From: Phoronis australis
Taxonomy: Eukaryota; Phoronida; Phoronidae
DNA: 64,000 bases
Direction of reading: 5' to 3'
Assembly (NCBI GenBank): GCA_002633005.1
Contig: NMRA01000402.1
Location: forward strand, 87,663-151,662
Part shown: positions 12,189 through 27,100 of the stretch, one piece after another
Numbering within the stretch: the stretch's first letter is position 1
How the letters are laid out: every line of letters begins with the position of its first letter
Made by a program: the position numbers and the translations under genes
Notes under the pieces: model-generated
Told to the model about the DNA's origin: nothing
Databases searched by the model: none
What the model saw: the letters and a program-made list of their open reading frames with translations, nothing else

Positions 12189-15100
12189 GTATGTAGAGTC
12201 AGAGTGTTGTAAATACATCCATGAAGCCTTCCTAATATGAGGACACAATGCATATGAGACAATCCCGTCATGGTAAACTCCAAACTTGTTACTGAGTCGG
12301 AACAGTTTGTTGAGAACTTTGATGCAAGGTTTTTTATCTACCATAAGACTATTCTTGTAAATATTTCTGCACAATGCCTTGTAATTTCTCTTTTCAGTTA
12401 CCAATTTAAGAATGTGTTACTTTGTAGAGATTAAGCATGGTTATTGCTATAATTGCTATTGATTTATAGACACAGTGAGGCAGTTTACGTTGGTAACCAT
12501 AGGCAGATTACGGAAAGACCAGGTGGAGGGGAAAGGGCAAAACAAAAGAAAGGATTTTGTGAATTATCAGTCTGTTCCTATGAGCGTAGCAGACAGATGC
12601 AACTAACGCTGTGCCTCCTAGTGGCAATTTTAATTTGTTATGTTTGACTAGGGTATCTTTTGATTTTCTCGATGGAGTTTCATGAATTTTGACAAATCGT
12701 TTTCTATTAGAGTGATGACGAGTCTGTCCCATTTGTGACACTTTTTTCATATTCCGCATCGCCTAGTGACTACTAATAAAAAGCGCTAGAAGCATACCTT
12801 TTGTCAGCAACTTTTCAAAACATTGCTTAATTATAGTAGTTGTCATTTATAATTACTGCACTACTTTGGGGCTACTTCATCACTTATAAAAACTTGAGAG
12901 GATGAAATTTCACTCAGACAGATTTTCCGTGCCAAAACGTTGTTGAATTTTGGCTTGCCGAGTTTATATTGAAATTTTCTCTAGCTAATGAGAAATAAGG
13001 TCATAGTAAAACAGACTTAGAGAGGTATATGTCGCTTCCCTGTTTAAAGGGCTGGTTCCTCAATCGTAATTCTTGAGTGATACCTGAAAATTCATTAACC
13101 CCATGAACACATGGTTGGTTTGTCCTTATATTTTACAATGTCTGTAGACATGAACAAAATTAAGAACCTCCAATAAACCCCCTTCCTCATTTTCTGCTAT
13201 ATGATCCTGTGTATCTCTGACTTTACTGTTTATTTTTGTTTTACAGGCATTGGTGTCATTTTACTCGACAAGCACTGACAAATCTTCTATTCACCAGTGG
13301 CTCAATACCGTCCAGGTCTCACCTGCTGCCTGGGCCTTCAGCTGGCAGCTCCTTGACCCTCAGAAGGTCAGCGACGCACCAATGGTGGAAACTTTCAAAA
13401 TATCTCATTGTCAAAATTATAGGTCATGGATAAATTTTGAGATTTTAATAGTTTGCAATAGATTTTTTTCTGACTTGTTTCTTAATTTTCACCATTTTCT
13501 AGGTGAAAGAGGGCAATGTAAATGAATTCTATGAAAAGTTAAGAGCCTTGTAAAAAATGAAAGTAGACAAGCTGTGACCTGAAAATTCAGGAATTCTAAC
13601 CAAAAGTTTGGTCAAAATTGGGTTTGATGTTGGATTCTATTGGTATATTAAAATTTCTATCTAATAAGAGAGTTACCAAGGAACTTAGAAACCTATAGAT
13701 TTACCAAAATCTTAATCAAAACTGAATGCATTGTTTTGTTCTCAAGACTTTCATTGAAGGTAGTCAGGGGCAGTTTAGGCCTAATTTCTCTTAACAATAC
13801 AACACCCAGGTTTGCGGGAAGATGTGGGACTGGTGGAATATTCCCTAGCACAGAATACTTTGACCTGTAAATGGGCTGTGATCTGGGACCTTCCATACTC
13901 AAACTGATTACCTTGATTACTATAATGCTGCGTACTATTATTTACCCTTATATGGAATGTCTCTCGTGGCGTTTTTGCTCCACTTATAGTGGGCGTGAAT
14001 AGAACTCGAGGAATCAACTACAGTCACTGTCAATGAGTGTAATGTACAAGCTTTAGAATTGTGTGTCAATTTGACATTTGTTTACCACATCTACATTTGT
14101 TTGTTTGTCTAGTTCTGAGGATTTTTTTACTCCATAAGATTAGACAAGTGTGATATTCTATCCATGATTCTCATCTGGCAAAGTCTATTTCAGGATAAGC
14201 TATTTAATCCTCATGCATTATACACTTTGTGCCCACTGGTAAACCACAGTCAGAGAAACAATGACTCCTTTGTGATCCTTCTCCATTTTCACGGGGAAGT
14301 CTCTCAATGACGATTGTTTTCAAGACCAGTCCTCTTTTCCATTTTGTAGCCTGCTGAAGTTCAGTTCTTCGGTGCCAACTGTTTACATGCCAAAATTTCC
14401 AAATACTGGTGAGTGATAGATTTTTGTTTTAATTTCGGTTTTGACGACAGCCTTCAGTTGTTATTTATTGCTGCATATCATGATTGAGTTAAATTTCAGT
14501 GTGCAATAAACTCTTAAAGATTTGAGTTAGACAAGAATTCTAGAGGGTCAGATTTATTCAGATCACTTCACGTGTTCTCTGCTGGAAGTACAAGCTGTTT
14601 ACATTTAGAAATTTAAGACTGCTTACATGTCATTGACTGAAGAACATGTGAAACTGTACAATGAAGTGAATTTTTTTTCTGTTGCTCAATTTCCTTTATC
14701 AGCTACATGTCATGTCTTCCATTGTGCTTCATTTGAGGTTTAGTGTGACTTCTTAAAACTTTGTAATGAAGACAACTGAGGGCTGTGTAATATCCCCATT
14801 TAACGTGATGGTTTGGTGTATCAATAAACTGAAGACTAGAATTTAATCTCACGTGCAAAAAGGCAGAAAGTTTGCAAAATGTACTTCAAGCAAGCACTAT
14901 TTGACATACACCTGTGTCACCGTATCACACTTGGTTGTCAGATTCACTTGCACTGGCCAGTTTATCATCCGTCAGTGAGTGAACACAGTTTGAAGGTTAC
15001 CTGTCACACCTTTCAAATAGCTTACCTGCAACTGACTGTTTCAGAGATATGGTAACCGTGGTACAGGCAATGTTGTGCTTTGTATAGTAACATGTTCGTG

Positions 15101-18100
15101 TGTATTAAGATGCATCTGCCTGATTCTGTTTGAATTGTATTTTTCTAAGGAGTGAACTTCCAGTTGATCAATACGAGGTGCTCAAATCGAGGCTGCTCAA
15201 CAGTATAGCCAATGCATCTGTCAGTCCAAAGGTTGTAGTAACAAGATTATGCGTCACTGTGAGTATATGGCAGAGGTCAGCTTGATAGATTTTACCACTT
15301 TTTAAACAAAAATCTCATGTTTTATCACGAACGTGGCTTAGTTTGTGAATGAGATATATTTCCTCAACTTCTAGTACATTTCTGTATTAGTGTAACTCAG
15401 TGGTTACTTGCATAACATCAAAACATGATAACTATTCAAAACTGACTTGTTATGTTCAATACTACTAGAGATTATAAATTGCCATTTGCACTTTTACCAT
15501 TGATTATGAGGGTTCTGTTATTTCTGGCGCGAGTGATTATGAGGGTTCTTACTGTTATTTCTGGCGCGAGTGCTTCATATTGTTAGATGTTGGTTTTGCT
15601 GACTATGAAGCTTGAGAAACGCTTGCCAAAAATCAAAGCGCTTTCCGCAAGCGTGTTGTTCATAGCACAATTTCTCAAAGCATTTCGAAGTACTTTCCGT
15701 ATTGAGCACAAGGCAGGTGTCACTTCTCTCCTTGTATTTTTTGTTAGCATCAGGATTCAGTTATGATGAATTTGTAGACTGTGTGATGTGCCGCATTGAA
15801 GTTATGGTCATGCAGTCACTGTAATCAAAACTATCTGGCAGGGGATTAAATGTCATGCGTCAAATGTCGCTCAAGAATAGTTCAGCTCACTTTAAGTTGT
15901 TCTTTCTAGTAGTGTCTGTTTGGTTATTAAAGTGAGTTTGAAAATATTCATGGAGAGCGACTTTTGGATGTTTCCTAATTTTGTCTAATTATGGTGAAAA
16001 TCAAAGAGAGATTGAGAAACACTTTATATGAATAGAGCATTAATTTTGCTGAAAACTACCTTACTCAGATTTTTTTAAATTTGCATTTAGCAATCCAAAG
16101 TTTTGCTTTTTGAAACCTGTATGAAGACCAGTATCGTAGCTGTAGTTATCCTATCTTGCATATTTTTCCAGTTGTCAACCTTTGTGCTACAGACGATGCC
16201 AGAACACTGGCCCAACGCCGTCGCAGACATTGTGCGCTTGTTTCAGCATAATATTCCAAACCTCAGCGTAAGTGATTTGTAATTCATAAACATTTTTGAT
16301 TGTAATTGTTTTGTTTGCAAACTGTCAACTTTGTTGTCGTTAGCAACGAGCCTGTTGTATTTTTTCAGCAATGTGATAATGACCTCAGTGTCAAACATAT
16401 GTGGCAGGCACATTTTATGAAACCTTGTTGTGTAATAAACAGTTACTGTGATCAGAGGTCTGTCTTAAGAAGTGACATAAGACTTAAGACGGAAATTTGA
16501 TCTTCCTCAGCTCCACTTCACAATTGCCAAATAAGGAACTGGTTTAGTCAATGATTTTAAGCTCATCACTGATTAAGTACTTGTGGATTAATGGGTCTGC
16601 GCTTCTTTTATTCAGAGCCAGTTTTGTGATTTTTCAGCAAACAGAAAGGTGCCGGTTACTATTAGTTATCTTGACAGTCTTACCAGAAGAGGTAAGGTAG
16701 ACATCTAGATGAGGATGCCTTCAGCAAATAAATGTGCTTCCGTGTATTTTGAAAAATTCATTAAATTCACCCAGGTTTAATTTGTTTTCAATTTCTAACT
16801 GACGGTCACCTGATGTAAAAGCCTAATTCTGATGTATGTTGTTTGGCATGAAATTATGTTTTCTGGTTTCGTAAGTATTAGCAGCAGTATGCATTGAAAA
16901 GTTTATGTTACCCAAATGCTGAACAATGTTTAACTTATTATAATAACAGATTGCAGAATACGAACACTAAGCTTGTGGATACAAAATGTTGTGTAACAGA
17001 GCACACATGTTATCATTTTGATTTAATGGATAGTTAACGCAAAACACTATCTGAGTGAATGTTAACTTGAGCAGTAGCATCTGATTTACATGTTGTTATT
17101 TACTGAATACTGGATGCGTTCCTGTGTCCACTGCCTCCAACATGTAGCTGTAGCAGGAGTAGCAGTAGTAGTAGGAGTAGCAGTAGCAGCAGCACAGCAG
17201 CAGCAGCACAGCAGCAGCAGCACAGCAGCAGCATAGCAGCAGCACAGCAGCAGCACAGCAGCAGCACAGCAGCAGCAAAGCAGCAGCACAGCAGAAGCAC
17301 AGCAGAAGCACAGCAGCAGCAGCATCACAGCAGCAGTATAGCAGCAGCACAGCAGCAGCAGCACAGTAGCAGCAGCACAACAGAAGCACAGCAGCAGCAG
17401 CAGCACAGTAGCAGCAGCACAACAGAAGCACAGCAGCAACGGCAGCACAGCAGCAGCAGCCGCACAGCAGCAGCAGCAGCAGCACCACAGCTGCAGTAGT
17501 AACAGCAGTACTACTAACTACTACTAAATAATAATAAAGGATGGCAGACGAGTTTGAAGACATTAATGCTATCGCAGTCTTTTGGTCATTTCCTTGTAGT
17601 TTCAAACATGCCACATCACCAAGCACCGGCGGGGTTGTCTCCGACAGGAACTACACCAGAGTGAAGACACAAGTAAGTGGACTGCTTGAAGACTCCGGAA
17701 TCTTATCTCCAAACTGATACTTTCATTCCAATTTTTAACATTTTCTGCTCTATTTTTGTACAAGCTCCAGATAAGTGACTGTTCATTAATTTGTGTTCCA
17801 GGTGCATCCATGTAGATCGGTTTATATGCCATGTTAATATTTTTGCGCTTGTTTGACTTCTGAATTTGAGCTAAAATTTTGAATTCAATGATTGACATTG
17901 AACACTTTCCATTTTAAAAAGGGAATTTCCACTTATTCCATTTTTGTGCCTGAAAAGTTGCAGATTTTTTCTGCGCCTGGATTTCCATCATTTTGGCTTA
18001 AAAATTGATATATTCCATTGCATTTCAGCCCTCTGTTGTATCATGTGCAGAAATTTCTGCGCTGGAATTCTGCTGCTCAGAAATTTCTGCGCAGCAAAAG

Positions 18101-21100
18101 TCCAACACAGAAATTTCTGCACAGAATTCCAGCGCACACTTTTTTGCGCAAAATTCCAGTGCAGGAATTTTACTGCGCATAGGGCTGAAAAGCAATGGAA
18201 TATATCAATTTTTAAGCCAAAATGATGGAAATCCAGGCACAGAAAAAAATCTGCAACTTTTCAGGCACAAAAAGGGAATGAGTGGAAAAAATGGAAAGTG
18301 TTAATTTGAAAGTTTAGACTCAAACAAATTCGTTAAATATTGTGGTCATCTAGCACTATCATGGCTCTACCATAAGTTAATTTCACTGGCAGGAAAGTCC
18401 TCTTACCCCTCATGTGTCCTCCGAGGTAACCGAAAGGGGGCAGGTAAAAACACCAGTAGCTTTTGAGTGAATCAAAGTGCCAGCGAAGCACTTCCAAAAC
18501 TGACACGTGTAACTGTTTACAAGACTGACATGTTCATTCCAAGTGAAAGTACTGGCGAACACGTTAGCGTTTTTTAGCCCTTTTGTGAACAGGGTGTCTG
18601 AAGCAGTTGGTGAACTCCACCTAGTGGCTTGTGTAAAGATTACAATGTCATGGGTCTCCCTTTATTTAAAAACTTCTACGCTTGTCTCCAGTGTGATATT
18701 TTGTTTGTAAGATGGTGTTGTATGGTACTTCAAGGAGAAGGCAAACGATTGATATGTTTCCTAATTAATCCTTTGTTATCTTAAAGAGACATTTTTCAGC
18801 AATTATCGTTAACTTGGCTGCTGTTAACGATACATACAACTGTACGTAGAAAGGTGATGTAAACGGCCAGCAAATGATCGTGTGCCCTGTTCATTCAAGC
18901 ACAATGATCTATGTAGTCAGACTGTGTTCAATAGCGAGTGAGTTAATTTACTCATTGTACTTAACCTAAAGGAATATTTGTGTGGCGACCTCTTTGCACA
19001 AAAGGTAATGTCAAAAGTGTTTGCTATTTCCTTTTAATTATTTATTGATTGACCATAAAATTGTTTTAACAGTGATTCCTCTGCTAGTATCGCTGTTCAA
19101 CAAGGAGTGTCCGGCGGAGATCACAGAACAAGCCCTCGTATGTATGGCCAGCTGGGTCAAGTTTGGCATGGGTCTGATCAACGTCGACAAGCTGTTCCCG
19201 TCGGTTGTCCAGGCTGTGAAAAATGACCAGTTGTTTGACAAGGCCTGCGAAGTTTTAACCGAGATGTTTCAACACCCAGAGGCCAACAAGTGAGAGAAAC
19301 GTGTTGCTTGTACTGTTAGACAAATTTCTTTAACAAAAACACAGTTACTGTAATGTTGAACATTGAAGACATTGTTTTCATTATCCTCTTGTTGCAGTCG
19401 CATTTTGGTTGAAATAGTTTATAGCAGGCTGATGATAAATGGAAAACTTCATCTTTTGATCATTTATCATGATCATTATTAGTAATAAGAATTCTTACAA
19501 ATTATCACCATGGATGACAAATATTATAGTGGTGTCAACCATGAAATTGAATTTGCAATCTCATCAGTCATTTGTAGCATGTCATACTATTCAAAGTTTC
19601 AAGTAGGTTAAATTTGGCGATTAGATGCATTTAGGCAAAATTTGAATACGGTACATCAAAGCCTGTCTCTTTAATTTACAAATTATTTGAGGTGTAGAGT
19701 TACTGTATAACATGATAGATATTCTCACCACAATAGAAATTACAAACTCGGCAAAAAAATTTCATCTAGCACATATGACCACGGAGATCCCCTTCAGTAG
19801 TGAACACACAATCTCTACAATGAAGATAATTTTATCTGTGTTTCAATCGGGTACACTAAATTGGCATTTCTAGAGACTTGTTTCTTTTTGTTCTTTTAAA
19901 TGTTTATGTTAATGTTGCTTAAAACTTCAAGTTGGTAGTTTGACTAAAAAAAATTTGGTCGATCTTAGGTGCACCGGACAACATTTGCCAGTTCTTCGGC
20001 TCTGTATCTCGTTTTGTTTTTGCCTGTTGCCAACTGTGTCATTTGTGGGGCCAGGATATCTGTGAGACCATATTTACTGTTGGGCAACCTTGGAATTTTG
20101 CCAGGCTGCATTTGGGCTGCTTGGGCCCTGGTTGAGGTTATCCTTGTTAGAGATATGTCATAATCAACTGATTAGTAAGCTGTTTTGTTTTGTCAAGGTA
20201 TCCCAACACTATGAAGAAACTGATAGCTGGTATTCTGCAACTAGAATCTCTCTTGGATCGGTATTGTCAACAGCAAGACATGGTGAGTGATTGGACTTTG
20301 CAGTGTAATGTTCATATTCCAAAAGTAATAATTGTTAACACATGATCAATTTTGTTAGCACAATAAACAGGTAATTCTATTTGTATTGCCATCAAGATTC
20401 TCTACTTTTGAGGGAGTCAATCTGATTAATAAATAATTGTTTCCAAGGTATTTACTTCTGAACCCATCGACCCTTGTTACATTGTATTTGGTGTTCGTTT
20501 TTGTCCAAATTAGAAATGGGAAATTGAAAACAAAAATTAAATAAGATATTCCGTTCTATTCTGTTTGGCAATTGTACCTGAACATGATATTTGCCTAATA
20601 ATGAAATGTCACCCTCTAGAGTTGGTTTTGTTTTCTACTTCCTGTTTCTTGCCTTTTCCTCTTGTGTATCATCTATTCCGCCGCTGAAAATAGCGTGATT
20701 TTACATTTAAGTTTTAGATGATCGTATTTTTATTCATCTCCATTAACTAAATTAATGTAAATAGTATTTTAATTTTTGCAGATTAAGTAAAAATGAGATA
20801 TTTGTGTAATATTGCACTGAAATTTGAACAAAAATGGCGTCAAAAATTGTCATGTTTCATTTTGCAAATAATGCTTGCTGTATTGCCAGCATTGTTCTAT
20901 ATTCTATTGTTATTGGTGATGACAGACGTACTACATAGAGTTTTCAAGTGATCAAATAAAATGTCTTCTTGTTCACTCTTGTTTGAAAATTTGATACAAT
21001 AAAATTTTACTACTCAGCCATCTTGTTTTTTAATTTGAGGAAACTGCCATATTGCTCACCTCACAATACCATAATCTTTTCATTTGGTCTCAGATGCCAT

Positions 21101-24100
21101 TCTGCCCAGCACCACCCTGTCTGCACGTGGACTTCAAGGCAGTACTTGAGAACAAAGACTCCTTCTTGATTACACAAAAGTGTTTTCATTCTGATGAGTT
21201 GGTTTAATGCATCGTTGTCTGATATTTTTTCCAGGACTCGATTCATAGTTTATGCCAAGCGGTGGCAGCAGCGGCTGAGAATAACACACGCGTACTGCGC
21301 GACTGTCTGATATCATCGACTCCTCAGGACAAGGACCTGGTGTATAAAGTCATTGCATTGTGTCTGGTAGGTGCTGACACCTGGTTGTTGTTCGAGGAGT
21401 CATCATATGCCACCGGTTTGCAGTAATTGCAATTTGATTTTTTGGACTTGTCAGTATCGGTGACATTTTTTGAGTGAAGCCAAAAAAGAATTGTTGGTGC
21501 TGATCTGTGCTTGTTTTGAATACTGACGGGTTTGTGCAATACTGTTATAGTTACTTTTTCAAGATACGAAATTTCACCCAGTGTCAGCTAAAGTGACATG
21601 GGTTTTTTCTCAGCTCACACTAGCTTTAGCTTTCTGACTGTCTGCACTGGTTTCAACTTAGATACCAGGATGAGGAGATGTATGCAGATTATCTTGAGGC
21701 AGTAGCTATAATCATTCTATTTTTTGTCAGTTAAGGTCATTATTAAGCAGATGATTGTGCATGAGTTGACAAGTAATTAAAAATAGATGTTGGCGTCCTC
21801 TTGTTGTTTTTTAAGCAGTGAGGTTTAGGATTCGAAATGTGCTGACTCAGCCAAGACAAACCTTAAATTTTAGCAAATTTTAGGATAAACTTAAATTTGT
21901 CTCAAGACCATTTAAAGAAAGATATCTTACTTTAATTCTAACTTAAGTTTTTGATACAAGATTTGTCATAACTTTGCTATCTTGCCGTATGCGGAAGTTT
22001 CAAAGTTTGGAAATTAAGACAAATCTTAGACTTAAGTCAAAAACCTTAAGTCAGTTTCATGGAACAGTTCCCAGAATATGCTTTTTGACCTTACCTGACT
22101 CTTCCTTATCAACACTGCCTTCAATTTCAACCTGCTCAGGATTTATTCAATTCAACTCGGTGATTTTGTTAATCGTAGTATAGCTTACAAGCTTACAAAG
22201 TGAATATTATGACCACTTTCATTGTTTTTGGCAAGTTTGATGGCAATGACAATTTTTACTGTTGCAGAAGTGCACAGGTTTACCAGGGACTTACCCAATA
22301 CACGAGAGTGCCAGTAACCAGCTATTTACGTTCTGGTATTCATTTCAGGTGAGCTGAAATTTAAGTCATCCTTGTAATTCTGTGTAATTAAAATAACATT
22401 TCTGTTGTAATTTATCTGATCAGTTGATAATTGATTTCTTTCAGTTCCACACTCAACCTAAGTGTTACACTCACCCTAAGTGTTTGCCCTTACTCAAGGC
22501 CTTCTTGTCCACTTTTCTTGCCTCTTAAGTTGCTATAAGCATGCCTCCTGAAATAAATAAGATCACTTGTCATAATGTTTTAGAACCAGTCCCATCTTGT
22601 CCCGTACTCAGACACTAGATGTTTCCTGAACCGGCAGTTCATTATTGCTACATATTTTGACTTGTCGTGGTGGGTCATTTTATGCACTGAGTGTGGTGTT
22701 GAGCAACAACAAATTGCCAGTTTTATGGCCTTAGGTGGTCTTATCTAAAGTTAGTTATAATTTTTGTAATTTTTATAATTTTTATAATTTATGTAAAGCA
22801 TCGCTGAGTTCAAGTAACTTAATAATTATGTTCTGTGGTTTTTAAAATGATTGAGAACCTTTCTGCTGCAATATTTTAATGGAATCAAAGAAGTTGGTGT
22901 CAACTAATTTTCAATTTTCTGTGGTCATAGTTTTGATGAAGCTCGAGGTAAGTTTGACAGAATTCATCGACTACTCATAACTGTACCACCACCATGGTGT
23001 TCCTTGGTGAGGCATGAGTATGAGGTGCAAACAAAGCCAGGACTCAGTTACCTCAAAACTTTACTTCAGACTTGACTTGAAAATTGACAACTTTCATGCC
23101 ATGCTTCAAACCAGTTCCTGGCGATAGGTCAAGTCTAATAAAGTTTGGTGGTCATCGGCCATGGTGATTTCAGTTTATACTTGACAGTTACTAAGCTTCT
23201 CAATATAGCCACAGGTTTCACATTGTAATGTGAAATGTACCTAACACACATGTGAACATGTTTTGCCTTCAAACAGTTTAATTAACTTTGATTCTGAAGC
23301 TACTTTACCATTGGTAGCCAAAACTTGATAATTATTTTGTAACTTTCAATTCAGAACAGATTTCTTGCTCTTCTAGGATGACATAATGTCCAGCACCGAA
23401 GCCTTGATTTCTCAGTATAAAAAGTTCGTCTGTCCAGTCTACATCCAGTTAATCGAGATACTGATCGCCAAAGTGCAATATCCTGATGAGACCGTGTATG
23501 CTGACATGTCAGACGGTAGATAATTTATCAGTCATTTGTGCTCGTGCAGTTCTTGTACAAAAATCTTGTCATGCTTTAGGTATTTAGCATGCTCTGCAAG
23601 TTGCAATACATGTAGTTTTGAATTAATTGATGAATCATTTGTTTCCATTTTCATTGAAAATCTGCAGACTTCCATGTTAAAATTTTCTGCTAATGAAATA
23701 ATTTGTTTTTTCCTCTCTATGTTTTTGCCATAATACGATGTAGCCAGGCAAATATACATCTAAGTGCCATCTAAATGTTTCATATTAGAAGTCAAGTCAA
23801 ATTCGATACGCTGTGTTGCTTGGTTGGCAGCATTATACAGTTTTCAGGTTGTGCTATCCCAAGTCAAGTCGACACATTGTGTCGCTTGGTTGGCAGTATA
23901 ATACAGGTTCCAGAATGTTCCATACCAAGTCAATGACAAAGTTCGTTTTCTAGTCCTGAACAAAAGAATCCAAGTATTCCTACTTCGTGAGTTGTGTCAT
24001 TGGGATCGCAGCCATTTTGTCCGATTCAGTGTGGATGAACAGTGCTGAACCCAGACCTGTGAAATATTTGTGTTGGCAAATCTTGCGTATAATTTTTTAT

Positions 24101-27100
24101 TTGCTGATAATTTGTTATCACTCTTTCCTGTTGAATTTATTAAAGATCTAATTTCTATTTCCTTGTATTGCTGTTGGCTATCGAATATATGACATTCTCC
24201 CTTTTAGGCTTAATCCTAACAACCGATGATTCATAACACACTTAATGTATCTCATTAATATGAAGATCTGGTATACGATGGTTATCGGAGCATTGAAACA
24301 ACCTACATCCCACACACTGTATTACTAATAGACCCTGAAATGGCCAGAAGATAATGAACCTTCATTTGTTCACTCAGCCAGCTCAAACAAAAGTCTGGTT
24401 TTGAATAGTTGGCTCCAGCTTTTCTACCTACTAGACAAAAGCGAACTATTCTGGGCTAGTTTCATTGGGTTTGGAAAGCAGATTAGGTTCTTTGATCATG
24501 AAATTTCATAGAAAGCTTTTCTATGATCATCTTAGAATCATTATGGTTCTTGCCAAGGTCTCGAACGTTTGACCATACTCGCACTCTTCAAGCTGAATTA
24601 GTTTGTGACTGATGTGTAGCATGGTGTTATGTAGAGTTCATTTTTGCTAAAATAAAAATTTTGAATTTTCTTTTGCAGATGAGAAAGAATTATTTCGATG
24701 TTACAGACAAGACATTAGCGATACTCTGGTAAGTTCAAACTGCAGGAATTTGACATTTGGATGTTTCATATGATTTCATTTATTTGTGTCGACAAAGGGG
24801 TTACTTGATAGCTAGACTTTTTGTAAAAGTAAAATGACGAACGTCGGTACCAAAATATATTAAACTATTCCCCACGTTTCGAATGGTACGCTCTTTATGA
24901 AGGGCAGACTTTTTGTAGTTTTCACTAACTGAGCATCTTCAAATTTGATGAAGTTTCAACCCTCAAAACCACGACTAAATATCCCAATCTTTTTACACTT
25001 ACCAATTTCAATAATGGGACAAAATCTCAGCCAAACCTGACCAGGTGTCGCTCCATGCACTTTGTCCAAAGAACCAGTAACAACTTTCCTTGCAAGTCCA
25101 AACATTGCTGGCTAGGCGCAATAGCATCTCATTAAATTTTGATTGAATGGGTTGTTGCGTCGGCTTTGCTATGGTAAGCTTCATGGGTCATATTTAAATT
25201 GGAGTGATCCTTTCAGAATGGTCTTTAATTTGTATTTGATTACTTAAATACTTCATTCTTGATTCTTTAATTATAGTAAAACTTATTTCTCTTTGTTACC
25301 ATTGATAAAAGGCATTAAGCACTTGCATCTAATTACGAAGGTATGCCTAGTTGTATAACTTAGACCTATACACCATATGCAGGACATCTGAGTAGAATGA
25401 CTACAAGTTAACCAAGTGTTAGATGAGTTTATTGACAATGGCTTTCTTAAAACTAAAGCTATCAGACTAGTATGCATTTTTAGAATGTATCCGTTACCTT
25501 AATTTCATCCGGTGTCAAAGACACCACATGCTGTGTATTCTTATAAGCAATCAAAGTGCGCCTATAATCAGAGTACATTTAAGTAGAAACATCTTGTTGT
25601 TCTGCATTCAGGCCCATGCACTCATTTGCAGGGTTTTATTGTGTAATGATCAAAATGTAAAAAAAATCACAAAGAGTCTTAAATTTCAAAGTTCCATTCT
25701 TTTTTAAATTAGCCATTCAAAAACCAAGATCAATACTAAGCCATTTTACGCAATCATGACAGTAAATTATTTCTGTTGCCAAGAAACAAATCGTGAGGAA
25801 ATTGTGAATAATGACTTCATACTATCAAGGTTGGCCAGTGTGTACAAAAATCACTTGAATCATGGCGAGGAAATCACGTCCAGGTTGACAGGCTTACTTT
25901 CAGTGGATTTTAGAAATGTAGTGCTAAGTTTGTTAAGATGGTAACTAAATGCGTGGTGAACCTGTCTTGTAGAAAACTTTCGCACCAAGCTCGGCACTCT
26001 GATTTAGCTCCCCTTCCGCCATTATTTCAGATGAACTGCTACGGCATCCTGAGTGACCAAGTTCTTGTTCAACTCTGTAACTCACTGAGTGAAGCGGTGA
26101 ACTCTTCAGGCACCACCAGGTGGCAGGCAAGTAAACACTGAATGTTCGTCTGATGCACCCACATCTTTATAATTATGTGGACGCATTATGCTGTTATCTC
26201 TGTCCGTCCGTCCGGGCAGCGTCTGTGCGGCATCCGTCCGGCGTCCATCTGTCGTCTGTCCGGCGTCCCGTTTGACGCATATTCATGAAATTTTGGACAT
26301 GTGTTCCTTTCATGGATGGGATAGCATGAGTGAACTTTCATAAAATTTAACATGTAGGCATCTATTAGTGAGTTGACGCTATCCACTCATTTTTGGATAG
26401 ATTCAACGTAATTTGCGCCACCTATTGGTCATTTTTACTGTTTTCGAGTCTGTTTTTAGGTGTCCATCCCTCTATCAACCAAACCGCTCTAAGGATCATT
26501 GTGGAAATTGGCATTATTATGTTTTCACTCTGAAGAGGATGGCTGACAATGATTTTCTGACGATTTCAACAACTGTGGCGCCGCCTAGTGGCAGTTTTGT
26601 TTTTTTGCGCCTATGACTGTATCTCCTAAACCGTCTGCAGGATCTTTAGTAAATTTTGTAAGTGCATTCATTTAATGTTGACAAAGGACGATGACGACTT
26701 TCGGACAGATTTGACTACTGGTGTGCTCCCTAGTGGCAATTTCATTTTTTTTACGTTAACCTATGTATCTTCAATGGTCCTCAGCGTATTTTCAAAAAAT
26801 TTTATGTACAGGCTTCTGTTAGTGTGATGACGCTATCTTTCCGTTTTCAGATGGATTCAACTTAGTTTGCACCACCTAGTGGCCATTTTTACCATTTTGG
26901 AGTCTGCTTTGTGGCGTCCACCCCTCTATCAACCAAATCGCTTTCAGGATAATTGCGAAAATTGGCATGTATATTTTTTACTGTGAAGTGTACGGCTGAC
27001 GATGATTTTCCGATAACTTCAGCTACTCTGGCACCTCCTAGTGGCAGTTTTTTTGCGTCCATGGCTGTATCTCTTGGACTTTACTAAATTTAACACGTGT

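Noticed and set aside
17086-17626. Long - strand open frames rich in Leu, Ala and Cys
   Set aside because: They are translations of the CAG/CTG repeat, lack a plausible start or domain, and overlap IPO13 intron 6 and exon 7 antisense.
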